The translations under genes were made by a program, and so were the position numbers. DNA of 64,000 nt from an uncultured Bacteroidales bacterium (GTDB lineage: Bacteria; Bacteroidota; Bacteroidia; Bacteroidales; UBA932), in NCBI GenBank assembly GCA_900546395.1, contig URDD01000003.1, forward strand, positions 1-64,000. Reading direction: 5' to 3'. Shown piece by piece: positions 34,422 through 43,866 of this stretch (position 1 is its first letter; every line of letters begins with the position of its first letter). Below the pieces are notes generated by a model. It saw only the letters and a program-made list of their open reading frames with translations, was not told the DNA's origin and made no database searches.

Positions 34422-35762
34422 ATGAACACAAATGAAATAATGGCCGGACTTCAGGCTAAGTACGGCAATGAGAAAGAGTATCTCCAGGCAGTACGTGAGG
34501 TTCTGGAGACTATAGAAGAAGTATATAACCAGCATCCTGAATTTGAGGCTGCAAAAATCGTTGAGCGTATTGTAGAGCCTGAGCGTATTCTTACTTTCAA
34601 GGTTACCTGGGTTGACGATAACGGCGAGATTCAGGTAAATACAGGATACCGCGTACAGTTTAACTCTGCTATCGGACCATACAAAGGCGGTTTGAGATTC
34701 CATCCTTCAGTGAACCTTTCAATCCTTAAATTCCTCGGTTTCGAGCAGACATTCAAGAATGCGCTTACAACTCTGCCTATGGGTGGCGGTAAAGGTGGTT
34801 CAGACTTCAACCCTAAGGGTAAGTCAGATGCTGAAATCATGCGTTTCTGCCAGGCATTCATGCTTGAACTTTGGAAAGTTATCGGACCGGACCAGGATAT
34901 TCCTGCAGGAGATATAGGAGTAGGCGGACGTGAAATCGGCTTCCTCGACGGAATGTACAGAAAGCTTGCCCAGCAGTACAACACAGGCGTCCTTACCGGA
35001 AAAGGAAGAACATGGGGCGGTTCAATCCTCCGTCCTGAGGCTACCGGTTTCGGTGCAGTTTATTTTGTACAGCACATGCTTCACATGCAGAACAAGGACA
35101 TCAGCGGAAAGACTGTTGCCATTTCAGGTTTCGGTAACGTAGCTTGGGGTGCTGCTACGAAGGCTACTCAGCTTGGCGCCAAAGTAGTTGCTATTTCAGG
35201 TCCGGACGGAGCTATCTATGATCCGGAAGGAATGAATGATGAGAAACTTGCATACATGCTTGAGCTCCGTGCTTCAAATAATGATGTTGTCGCTCCATTT
35301 GCAGAGAAATTCCCTTCAGCTACTTTCTATCCTGGAAAGAAGGCTTGGAGCATCAAGTGCGATATCGCCATGCCTTGTGCATTCCAGAACGAAATGAGCG
35401 GTGCAGATGCTGAGGAACTCTTGAAGAACGGTACATGGTGTGCAGCTGAGGTTTCTAACATGGGATGTACTCCGGAAGCTATTGCAGCATTCCAGAAGGC
35501 AGGTATCATGTTTGCTCCTGGTAAGGCTGTCAACGCCGGCGGTGTGGCTACATCAGGTCTTGAAATGACTCAGAATGCCATGCATATCAGCTGGTCTGCA
35601 GAGGAAGTTGATAACAAACTCCACGAAATCATGTCAAATATCCACGAGGCTTGTGTACAGTACGGTACCCAGCCAGACGGTTACATCAACTATGTGAAAG
35701 GTGCGAATATCGCAGGTTTCATGAAGGTGGCAAGGGCAATGCTTGAGCAGGGTGTAATCTAA
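34422..35762 (+). CDS. gdhA: Glutamate dehydrogenase, NADP-type
   Basis: This 446-aa hexameric enzyme aminates 2-oxoglutarate to glutamate. Visible are YKGGLRFHPSVNLSILKFLG, the catalytic-lysine loop LPMGGGKGGSDF, DIGVGGREIGFL and the dinucleotide domain start AISGFGNVAWGAA. Length and sequence match the small (class I) biosynthetic type common in gut Bacteroidales. It lies 59 bp after korB with no obvious promoter or terminator between, so 2-oxoglutarate production and ammonium assimilation are probably expressed together. A good terminator follows. Confidence 0.96.
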   Translation: MNTNEIMAGLQAKYGNEKEYLQAVREVLETIEEVYNQHPEFEAAKIVERIVEPERILTFKVTWVDDNGEIQVNTGYRVQFNSAIGPYKGGLRFHPSVNLSILKFLGFEQTFKNALTTLPMGGGKGGSDFNPKGKSDAEIMRFCQAFMLELWKVIGPDQDIPAGDIGVGGREIGFLDGMYRKLAQQYNTGVLTGKGRTWGGSILRPEATGFGAVYFVQHMLHMQNKDISGKTVAISGFGNVAWGAATKATQLGAKVVAISGPDGAIYDPEGMNDEKLAYMLELRASNNDVVAPFAEKFPSATFYPGKKAWSIKCDIAMPCAFQNEMSGADAEELLKNGTWCAAEVSNMGCTPEAIAAFQKAGIMFAPGKAVNAGGVATSGLEMTQNAMHISWSAEEVDNKLHEIMSNIHEACVQYGTQPDGYINYVKGANIAGFMKVARAMLEQGVI

Positions 35763-35786
35763 TATCGGATTGAAATAACGTTTGCG

Positions 35787-35820
35787 GAAAACCGGCCTCA
35801 CAAGGGTCGGTTTTCTTTGG
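35787..35820 (+). terminator. Terminator after gdhA
   Basis: GAAAACCGGCC (35787-35797) pairs with GGTCGGTTTTC (35805-35815), with one G-U pair and a 7-nt loop, followed by TTTGG. It lies 24 bp after the gdhA stop. Confidence 0.8.
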
Positions 35821-35973
35821 ATTATGTCAATATTTTCAGAAAAAATAGATAAAACTTAATCAAATTATAATTAAATTTACTGTCGGCAATGAAAAGTATA
35901 ACCTTGAGACTGGCCTGATTTTTCGTAAGTTTACCGGATTCGGAGTCAGCCGGTTTCTAAATTAAGAGAGAGT

Positions 35974-37422
35974 ATGGGTGAAAACATCTCCAACGAGAAA
36001 AAATTCTCCGGGAAGCTCTTCATTATGCTTCCTGTCGTTTTGGCAATCACTCTTTTCCTGTGGCTTGTTCCGACAACATTTTTCGGAATAGACGGTCTGA
36101 CCGTAACAGAACAGAGGACTATTGCAATCTTCGTTTTTGCTGCACTGATGTGGATGTTTGAAATCATCCCTACCTGGACTACTTCTGTGCTGGTGATAGT
36201 CATTATGCTGCTTACGATTTCCGACAGCAGTATGTCTTTTATGAAGGGGTCCGGAATTCCTGCTGAAATGGGAACATTTGTCAGTTATAAGTCCATCCTT
36301 GCGACTTTTGCCGATCCTGTCATCATGCTTTTTCTCGGAGGATTTGTCCTTGCGATAGCAGCGACGAAAGTCGGACTGGATGTCCAGCTGGCCCGTATTC
36401 TTCTGAAACCGTTCGGCAAACGCTCAGAGTTTGTCCTTCTGGGATTTCTGTTCGTGATAGGTATTTTCTCTATGTTCATGAGCAATACTGCTACTGCAGC
36501 AATGATGCTTACTTTTCTGGCTCCGGTACTGAAGACTTTGCCTGCTGACGGAAAAGGACGCATAGGCCTTGCTCTTGCAATTCCGATTGCCGCCAATCTC
36601 GGTGGTATCGGAACTCCGATCGGAACCCCTCCTAATGCCATAGCCCTTCAATATCTGAATGATTCACTGCACATGGGAATCGGTTTCGGTGAGTGGATGG
36701 CTCTTATGGTTCCGTATGTGATAGTAATGCTGCTGATTTCATGGGGACTTTTGCTCTGGATGTTTCCTTTCAAGCAGAAGACAATCGAGCTGAAAATCGA
36801 AGGTTCGTCACAGAAAGACTGGAAGACATATCTGGTATATGTGACATTTGCTGTCACGATTCTTCTATGGATGTTTGAGAAGAAGACAGGTATAAACTCA
36901 AATGTAGTGGCCATGATTCCTGTCGGGGTGTTCTGTGTGACCGGAATCATAGGAAAGGAAGACCTTCGTGATATAAACTGGAGTGTGCTCTGGATGGTAG
37001 CCGGAGGATTTGCGCTTGGAGTCGCTCTGAACAGTACCGGACTTGCCGAACATCTTGTGGCGTCTATTCCGTTTGGCAACTGGCTTCCTGTCATCGTTAT
37101 TCTGGTTTCAGGATTCTTGGGATATTTCCTCTCGAATTTCATTTCGAATACTGCTGCAGCCAGCCTGATTGTGCCGATTCTGAGTGCCGTAGGCATAGGA
37201 ATGGGTGAAAACCTGGATGCTTTGGGAGGTGTGAAGACTTTGCTGGTGGGAGTGGCTCTGGCGACATCACTTGCAATGCTTTTCCCTATCAGTACCCCTC
37301 CGAATGCTCTGGCTCATTCTACAGGATTGCTGACCACAAAGGATATGACAAAAATAGGTCTTATGATAGGTGTCATAGGTTTTGCACTCGGCTATGCACT
37401 GCTTATTTTTGTCGGAATCTGA
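35974..37422 (+). CDS. SLC13/DASS family anion symporter
   Basis: This 482-aa polytopic inner-membrane protein belongs to the divalent anion:sodium symporter family, which imports dicarboxylates, citrate or sulfate with Na+. The two SNT substrate/Na+ motifs are SNTATAAMML and SNTAAASLIV, each followed by the proline-rich GTPPNAIA and STPPNALAH loops. There are about eleven hydrophobic helices and the length is normal. It lies beside korAB-gdhA and directly before a DcaP-like porin, so C4- or C5-dicarboxylate uptake is the best guess, though this is inference. TAAGTTTA at 35926-35933, followed by a small ACCGG/CCGGT hairpin, may be its promoter region. Confidence 0.88.
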   Translation: MGENISNEKKFSGKLFIMLPVVLAITLFLWLVPTTFFGIDGLTVTEQRTIAIFVFAALMWMFEIIPTWTTSVLVIVIMLLTISDSSMSFMKGSGIPAEMGTFVSYKSILATFADPVIMLFLGGFVLAIAATKVGLDVQLARILLKPFGKRSEFVLLGFLFVIGIFSMFMSNTATAAMMLTFLAPVLKTLPADGKGRIGLALAIPIAANLGGIGTPIGTPPNAIALQYLNDSLHMGIGFGEWMALMVPYVIVMLLISWGLLLWMFPFKQKTIELKIEGSSQKDWKTYLVYVTFAVTILLWMFEKKTGINSNVVAMIPVGVFCVTGIIGKEDLRDINWSVLWMVAGGFALGVALNSTGLAEHLVASIPFGNWLPVIVILVSGFLGYFLSNFISNTAAASLIVPILSAVGIGMGENLDALGGVKTLLVGVALATSLAMLFPISTPPNALAHSTGLLTTKDMTKIGLMIGVIGFALGYALLIFVGI

Positions 37423-37485
37423 TACAAAGCCTGAGGTTTTCAACAAATTTCGGCCAAAAAGCATATCCGGCGGGTAAATCTTTCT

Positions 37486-37539
37486 TATATTTGCCTGTCA
37501 TTCGTCAGTCCGGCCTGCCTTTAAGTGTGGCCGGGCTGA
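37486..37539 (+). promoter_or_regulatory. -7 box followed at once by a leader hairpin (porin gene)
   Basis: TATATTTG (37486-37493) is a full -7 box match. Twelve bases later TCAGTCCGGCC (37505-37515) pairs with GGCCGGGCTGA (37529-37539). There is no T-run, so it is a leader structure rather than a terminator. The porin ATG is 16 bp downstream. Confidence 0.6.
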
Positions 37540-37555
37540 TGTAATCTAAACTTGT

Positions 37556-38938
37556 ATGAAGAAAATAATCAGTTTGTTCGCAGCGGCTGCCATGCTGCTT
37601 CCTGCATTCGGTGCAAATGCCGAATCCGGTGTAAAAAAAGAGTTTAAGAACCATTTCAAATTCTATGGTTTCATCCGTAACTATTTTGCGGTTGATACGC
37701 GTGAAAGCGTTGCCGGAACAGGAGACCTGTTCTATTATCTGCCGAAGGATGTGAATATGAATGAAGACGGTTCTCAGGATTTGAATCAGCAGGCTTCATT
37801 TCGTTTCCTTTCGCTGACTTCCCGTCTTGGAGTAGATGTGTCTGGCTATCAGGTAGGAAGGACCAAGTTCGGAGCAAAAGTAGAGACTGACTTCTATGCA
37901 GGACTGAGCAATAAAATAAACGGTACCGCTCAGCTGCGTCTCCGTCAGGCATATATGACTATCGGATGGGATGACCTTAAAATGGGTGATGACGGAAAGG
38001 CTTCCGTATTTTTGAAACTCGGACAGGCGTGGCATCCTCTGGCTGCAGACCAGCCTCATGTAACCAGTCTTGAGACAGGCGCACCTTTCAATCCGTTCAG
38101 CCGCACGCCTATGGTTCTCATGGATGCTTCTCTGGGAAAAAATTTCATGATTACTGCAGGAGCTATATGGCAGATGCAGTATATGTCTCAGGGACCTAAC
38201 GGGGCTTCCTCAGAGTATATAAAGTATGCAGGTTCTCCAGAAGGCTATCTCGGATTTACATTCAAGTCAAATGACGGATTCCTTGCAAGAGTCGGAGCCA
38301 GCGTACTCAGTATCAAGCCAAGAAGGATAGGAGAGAATGCCAATGATGTGACAGTTAAGGTTTCTGACAGGATTACTACCGTAAACCCTTATGTCTATCT
38401 TCAGTATTCGCACAAGGCTTTTCAGTTCAAGGCAAAGACCACATACAGCCAGGGAGGGGAGCATATGAATCTTATGAGCGGCTACGGTATCTCAAATATG
38501 AGTTTTGATGACGGCCATTACGAGTACACTCCTTTGCAGGCATCATCTACATGGGCATCCATTTCGTATGGAAAGAAATGGCAGGTTATGCTTATGGCAG
38601 GTTATATGAAGAATCTGGGAACAGTAAAGTCTCTCGTTACAGATCGCACGGATGATACTGAATATATGGGATATACAAAGTCTTCAAATGTATATTTCAA
38701 CGCCAACGGTTCTTCTACCCTGAACTCCTTGTGGCGCATCATACCGACAGTAGCCTATAACATCGGCAAATTCACCCTTGCGCTTGAGTACAATGTGACC
38801 TCTGCACAGTATGGTGAGTATAAGACTTTTAAGGACGATAGTAACAAGTATCTCAGGGCTTCCGACGGACTCGCCAGGGACAATCTTCACTGGGTGACTA
38901 ACCACCGTGTGCAGATGATGGTCAAGTTTACATTCTAG
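37556..38938 (+). CDS. DcaP-like outer-membrane porin
   Basis: This 460-aa protein has a signal peptide (cut after AFGANA) and a beta-rich barrel. FKFYGFIRNYFAVDTRES is the first strand, the middle contains GQAWHPLAADQPH and GAPFNPFSRTPM, and the end is RVQMMVKFTF, a typical C-terminal barrel strand with a terminal Phe. The pattern recalls the DcaP family of trimeric dicarboxylate porins (the GQ.W block) and its Bacteroidota relatives. Position right after an SLC13 symporter supports a joint route for anionic solutes through the outer and inner membranes. Substrate assignment is inference. Confidence 0.75.
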   Translation: MKKIISLFAAAAMLLPAFGANAESGVKKEFKNHFKFYGFIRNYFAVDTRESVAGTGDLFYYLPKDVNMNEDGSQDLNQQASFRFLSLTSRLGVDVSGYQVGRTKFGAKVETDFYAGLSNKINGTAQLRLRQAYMTIGWDDLKMGDDGKASVFLKLGQAWHPLAADQPHVTSLETGAPFNPFSRTPMVLMDASLGKNFMITAGAIWQMQYMSQGPNGASSEYIKYAGSPEGYLGFTFKSNDGFLARVGASVLSIKPRRIGENANDVTVKVSDRITTVNPYVYLQYSHKAFQFKAKTTYSQGGEHMNLMSGYGISNMSFDDGHYEYTPLQASSTWASISYGKKWQVMLMAGYMKNLGTVKSLVTDRTDDTEYMGYTKSSNVYFNANGSSTLNSLWRIIPTVAYNIGKFTLALEYNVTSAQYGEYKTFKDDSNKYLRASDGLARDNLHWVTNHRVQMMVKFTF

Positions 38939-38988
38939 GCAATCTTTCTTAAATAGTATCAGAAGACGGAATAATAAAGAAAAATACG

Positions 38989-39033
38989 TATCTTCGCGCC
39001 CCCTTGTCCAGACGGGATCCTGGCAAGGGGGCG
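38989..39033 (+). promoter_or_regulatory. -7-like box followed at once by a 10-bp hairpin (DUF5020 gene)
   Basis: TATCTTCG (38989-38996, one change from TAnnTTTG) is followed directly by CGCCCCCTTG (38997-39006) pairing perfectly with CAAGGGGGCG (39024-39033). The CCAG/CTGG pair inside extends the stem. Only AATACTTT follows, so it is a weak terminator at best. The gene starts 22 bp later. Confidence 0.55.
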
Positions 39034-39055
39034 AATACTTTAAACGTAAAATAAA

Positions 39056-39814
39056 ATGAAACGTATTGTTATTCCGGCTCTTTTGAGCCTCGTGGCAGCA
39101 ATATGGGCTGCCCCTTCATTCTCCCAAAATCTTCAATTCCATTATGATTTCGGGAGCGCAATCTACAAAAACGGGAAGAAATCTCTTCCATCCCGGCCAA
39201 AAATCACTACTACTGTGGAAATGTTCCGCCCGGACAGCTGGGGAAGCACCTTTTTCTTCATAGATATGGACTATGGTCCGGCAGAAGAAGACGGCGGTGT
39301 ACTTGGTGCATATTGGGAAATAGCACGTGAGTTTTCTTTCTGGAAGGCGCCTGTGGCGGTTCATGTTGAGTACAACGGCGGACTTTCGCGCTATGACGGG
39401 TCATATGATGATGCGTGGCTTGCAGGTCCTGCCTTCAATTTTGCCAGCAAAGACTTCAGCAGGACTCTGTCATTGCAGGCTATGTACAAGGCAATTCCGC
39501 GCAATGCCAAATCTGCACACAATTTCCAGCTGACAGCTGTATGGAATGTCCTTTTCTGCAAGGGAATGTTCCTGTTTACAGGGTTTGTGGATTTCTGGAA
39601 GGAAAACCGTCCGTGGCAGGTGACTTCACACAGCGGAGCAGACGGGACTGACTATATCCTTATGTCAGAACCTCAGATCTGGTATAACTTCAATACTATC
39701 AAAGGTCTGGAAAAGTTCAATTTCAGTATCGGCTCTGAAGTGGAAATCAGCAACAACTTCGTCAAGGCAGGCTTCTTTGCCATTCCTACTGTTGCCGCCA
39801 AGTGGACGTTCTGA
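39056..39814 (+). CDS. DUF5020 family outer-membrane protein
   Basis: This 252-aa protein has a signal peptide (cut near SFSQN) and a small beta-barrel of the DUF5020 family, related in pattern to nucleoside-specific Tsx channels. Visible strands include LQFHYDFGSAI, GSTFFFIDMDYG, APVAVHVEYNGGL and the C-terminal FFAIPTVAAKWTF with terminal Phe. It likely forms a small pore; the substrate is unknown. Its last 49 bp, including the stop codon, are repeated 974 bp downstream, with a two-gene module between the copies. The gene itself is intact. Confidence 0.85.
   Translation: MKRIVIPALLSLVAAIWAAPSFSQNLQFHYDFGSAIYKNGKKSLPSRPKITTTVEMFRPDSWGSTFFFIDMDYGPAEEDGGVLGAYWEIAREFSFWKAPVAVHVEYNGGLSRYDGSYDDAWLAGPAFNFASKDFSRTLSLQAMYKAIPRNAKSAHNFQLTAVWNVLFCKGMFLFTGFVDFWKENRPWQVTSHSGADGTDYILMSEPQIWYNFNTIKGLEKFNFSIGSEVEISNNFVKAGFFAIPTVAAKWTF
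39766..39814 (+). repeat. 49-bp direct repeat, copy 1 (3' end of the DUF5020 gene)
   Basis: This is identical to 40740-40788 except for one base (C at 39780, T in copy 2). The sequence encodes the last 15 residues and stop of the DUF5020 protein (AGFFAIPTVAAKWTF). Confidence 0.9.
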
Positions 39815-39906
39815 GTTGTGTGTTCTCTTGTAATGTAAGAGATTTCCTCACTTCTTTTTATAGAAGTAGAACAATCAGATTTGAGGAGGAAATTGTCTGG
39901 AATTTA

Positions 39907-39938
39907 TTTGAGATTTCGCATCGCTTTTTGTAACTTTA
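39907..39938 (+). promoter_or_regulatory. Promoter of the GHKL/STAS module
   Basis: TTTG (39907-39910), exactly 20 bp, then TAACTTTA (39931-39938), one change from TAnnTTTG. Transcription would start near 39945, about 20 nt before ATG 39967. Confidence 0.65.
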
Positions 39939-39966
39939 CTTGATTAAATATGGTTATAGGCACGTT

Positions 39967-40441
39967 ATGAATCTATCGACTCTCATAAAACAATATTTCT
40001 CTTCGAAGAATAGGGATCTTGCGAATAGAGATTTTACGATTGATGTTTTCGATGAGAAGAATATCTATGATGTATATCAGAGAGTCTCTGTCTGAGAATG
40101 AAAAGTATGCAGATATAACGGAAGCAGAGGCATTGAGAATTTGTGTCAAGGATGCCATTACCGACGGAAAGGGTATGGGATTCGGTCTGTATTCGACCTC
40201 TCTTCTTGCCAGGGATGCTGGTTTAAGGTTTGAGGTTCGTTCCGGTGGACATACATTGACACTGCAAGATGGAGACGAAGAAATATCTGAGAGTGAGTCC
40301 TGGCAGGGAACAATCATTTATCTGCAGATTCAGACCAACAAGGAGATCAATCCGGCAGAGGTTGTTGCGAACCGTACAAATGTTGCAGCACAGTATAATG
40401 AAACATTCTTGAATGATAACGAATTGGAGGAATTATGGTAA
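39967..40441 (+). pseudogene. GHKL-ATPase-like protein, frameshifted
   Basis: Translation from ATG 39967, just after the promoter, gives MNLSTLIKQYFSSKNRDLAN and runs 43 residues to a TGA at about 40096. The +1-shifted frame then continues with SENEKYADITEAEAL to the stop at 40441. Removing one base near 40092 would give a single protein of about 158 aa. The second part has GKGMGFGLYSTSLLA, which resembles the ATP-lid/G2 region of GHKL ATPases, followed by FEVRSGG and WQGTIIYLQI. The N-box half is not recognisable, so the gene may also be truncated. Such ATPases pair with STAS-like proteins in partner-switching signalling. Its end overlaps the STAS-like gene by 7 bp. A sequencing error is possible. 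Confidence 0.6.
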
Positions 40442-40725
40442 CGTTCAGTTTTATTCAATATGGTGAGAATTTAGGTACAAGACCTTTAGGTCAGCGTGTA
40501 CGTGAGAGTCTGCTCCCCTTGATAGAGCAGAATGATCTTGTAGTTCTCGATTTTACGGGAGTGAATGTTGTGAGTAACTCATTTGCTGACGAATGCATTG
40601 CCAAGTTATTGCTACATATGACACTTGCAGAGCTTAAGAGCCGCACTACATTCAGAGGACTTAACCCTGTCGCATCGGAATGTGTACTTACTGCTCTTAG
40701 GCGCAGGCATTTGATTACAGCCTGA
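40435..40725 (+). CDS. STAS-like domain protein (DUF4325)
   Basis: This 96-aa protein has the DUF4325 STAS-like fold. GTRPLGQRVRESLLPLIEQ leads into the core strand VVLDFTGVNVVSNSFADECI, where the Ser in the VVSNSF turn occupies the position of the phosphorylatable serine in anti-sigma-factor antagonists. The protein ends with LRRRHLI. The start ATGGTAA overlaps the upstream ATPase-like gene, which implies translational coupling. In known pairs the ATPase phosphorylates or binds the STAS partner; what this pair controls is unknown. With the upstream gene frameshifted, the protein may be made alone. Confidence 0.8.
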   Translation: MVTFSFIQYGENLGTRPLGQRVRESLLPLIEQNDLVVLDFTGVNVVSNSFADECIAKLLLHMTLAELKSRTTFRGLNPVASECVLTALRRRHLITA

Positions 40726-40739
40726 TATTCTTAATTAAT

Positions 40740-40788
40740 GGCAGGCTTCTTTGTCATTCCTACTGTTGCCGCCAAGTGGACGTTCTGA
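40740..40788 (+). repeat. 49-bp direct repeat, copy 2
   Basis: Second copy of the DUF5020 3' end, 48 of 49 bases identical to 39766-39814. It has no open frame of its own and lies 5 bp before the end of the convergent murI gene. Confidence 0.9.
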
Positions 40789-40793
40789 TGCTG

Positions 40794-41633
40794 TCAGATA
40801 ATATCGAGTCTGGAAAAGGCCGTTTCCAGAGTTTGAAGGTTGCCGGATGTATATAGAGATATGTCCGGCAATTCTGTTTCCCGGACTCCGCTTTTCTGCG
40901 TTTCAGTCTCCGGGATACCCTCTTCATTCATTACTTCCGCAAGATGTCTCGCTACGGCAGGTGCCGGGTCTATGATTTTTACATCAGGACCGGCAATCCT
41001 GGAAATCGTTTCAGACAGAAAAGGGTAGTGGGTGCAGCCGAGAACTATAGTGTCAGCACCGGCATCAAGCAGAGGCAGGACACTGGCCCGGACTGTAGAT
41101 TCGGCTTCAGGTCCGCCGGTAATACCTTTTTCGACAAGCTCGACAAATCCTTCCCCGACATGTTCCACTACTGTCACATCTTTTGCGAAAGTCTCGCGGG
41201 TGGTTTTGTATTTGTTCCCGCTGAGTGTGCCGGCAGTGGCCAGAACACCGATTACCCCTGTTTCAGTATGTTCGGATGCCGGTTTTACAGCAGGTTCCAT
41301 TCCTATGAATTTTACGTGGTCTCTCCTTCCGAAAGTCAGCCTGAGTACCTTTTCTCTGGTCGCTTCGGTTTTCGGGTCAGAGTATTCTCTGCGAAGAGTT
41401 GCAATGGCTGCAGCCGTAGCAGTGTTGCAGGCTACCACTATTATGTCCGCACCTTTTTCAAGGAGAAAGTCAGTGATGATCCGCGCCCTGTCTTCTACAT
41501 ATTCACGGGACTTTCCACCGTATGGACAATGGGCACTGTCAGCGTAATAGGCATATCTTTGCCTTGGGAGAAGTTTGTATATCTCCCTGAATACCGAAAG
41601 ACCGCCTATTCCCGAATCAAAAATACCTATCAT
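40794..41633 (-). CDS. murI: Glutamate racemase
   Basis: This 279-aa cofactor-independent racemase makes D-glutamate for peptidoglycan (used by MurD). IGIFDSGIGGLSV opens the protein. The two catalytic cysteines are in VVACNTATAAA and VLGCTHYPFL, each in its usual context, and YYADSAHCPYGGKS is also conserved. The C-terminal 30 residues are variable. It converges on the direct repeat and diverges from groESL across a 253-bp spacer. TAAATTTG on the minus strand about 80 bp upstream may be its -7 box. Confidence 0.96.
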   Translation of the reverse strand: MIGIFDSGIGGLSVFREIYKLLPRQRYAYYADSAHCPYGGKSREYVEDRARIITDFLLEKGADIIVVACNTATAAAIATLRREYSDPKTEATREKVLRLTFGRRDHVKFIGMEPAVKPASEHTETGVIGVLATAGTLSGNKYKTTRETFAKDVTVVEHVGEGFVELVEKGITGGPEAESTVRASVLPLLDAGADTIVLGCTHYPFLSETISRIAGPDVKIIDPAPAVARHLAEVMNEEGIPETETQKSGVRETELPDISLYTSGNLQTLETAFSRLDII

Positions 41634-41745
41634 TCCTCCTTATTCTCAGAAGCTGTTTGAAATTTTTCAAAAGGTCAAAAAAATCATCTTCTTAAACGGG
41701 AGCAAATTTAGCAATTTTATTTGATGCGCGTTTAGAATTTTATGT

Positions 41746-41835
41746 CTGCCAATTTGTCAGTCTCGTACGGATGGCATTCATTTTGCCCTTACCTTTTCCG
41801 GCTTCGGGATAGCAGGAAGCTGGCAGATTTGTCAG
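41746..41835 (+). promoter_or_regulatory. Two palindromic motifs upstream of groES
   Basis: CTGCCAATTTGTCAG (41746-41760) and CTGGCAGATTTGTCAG (41820-41835) share the form CTGnCA...TTTGTCAG, and each is an imperfect inverted repeat. They lie in the murI-groES spacer, 127 and 52 bp before the groES ATG. They may be operators for heat-shock control. No CIRCE element (TTAGCACTC-N9-GAGTGCTAA) is present. Confidence 0.5.
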
Positions 41836-41886
41836 AGCCGCATCGTTGGAGCAGGATGAAAGAAAGATTTTAAAAATTATAACATT

Positions 41887-42153
41887 ATGATTAGACCATT
41901 GGCAGACAGAGTTCTGGTTGAGCCAAAAGAGGCTGAGACCAAGACAGCAGCAGGACTTTATATTCCTGACACAGCAAAAGAAAAACCACAGCAGGGAACA
42001 GTAATAGCAGCAGGTCCTGGCAAGAAGGATGAGCCTATGGAACTTAAGGAAGGTGATGTTGTCCTTTATGGAAAATATGCCGGAACAGAGGTTCATATGG
42101 ATGGTAAGAACTATCTTATCATGAAGCAGTCTGATATTTACGCAATTCTTTAA
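41887..42153 (+). CDS. groES: Co-chaperonin GroES
   Basis: This 88-aa protein forms the heptameric lid of the GroEL folding chamber. [16 protein letters not shown] is the canonical start, the mobile loop is [17 protein letters not shown], and the end is [13 protein letters not shown]. It is shorter than E. coli GroES (97 aa), as usual in the phylum. It lies 19 bp before groEL. Confidence 0.97.
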   Translation: MIRPLADRVLVEPKEAETKTAAGLYIPDTAKEKPQQGTVIAAGPGKKDEPMELKEGDVVLYGKYAGTEVHMDGKNYLIMKQSDIYAIL

Positions 42154-42160
42154 TTTTTAG

Positions 42161-43801
<1,641 letters not shown>

Positions 43802-43819
43802 TTTTAAAACGGTATTTAT

Positions 43820-43866
43820 AAAACAATAAAAAGGGACTGGTTATTCCAGTCCCTTTTTATTGTTTT
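43820..43866. terminator. Perfect 21-bp bidirectional terminator, overlapping the regulator gene end
   Basis: 43820-43840 pairs without mismatch with 43846-43866 around the 5-nt loop TTATT. The core is AAAAAGGGACTGG/CCAGTCCCTTTTT, with A-rich and T-rich flanks that give a T-run on both strands. It ends groESL. The right arm and loop also encode the last seven residues and stop of the convergent regulator. Confidence 0.9.

Larger units (their letters stand above)
39815..40788 (+). mobile_element. Putative small insertion: GHKL/STAS module bounded by a 49-bp direct repeat
   Basis: The 974-bp segment between the start of copy 1 and the start of copy 2 holds a promoter, a frameshifted ATPase-like gene and a STAS-like gene, and ends with a second copy of the target gene's 3' end. 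An insertion that duplicates the gene terminus would leave this pattern, as integrative elements do at tRNA or protein-gene 3' ends. No integrase or transposase lies inside, so it would depend on proteins encoded elsewhere. Recombination between tandem gene copies is the alternative. Confidence 0.45.

Noticed and set aside
41820..41835. Possible sigma-54 (-24/-12) promoter before groES
   Set aside because: TGGC is present, but the required GC dinucleotide is missing at the -12 position. The palindromic reading explains both motifs better.
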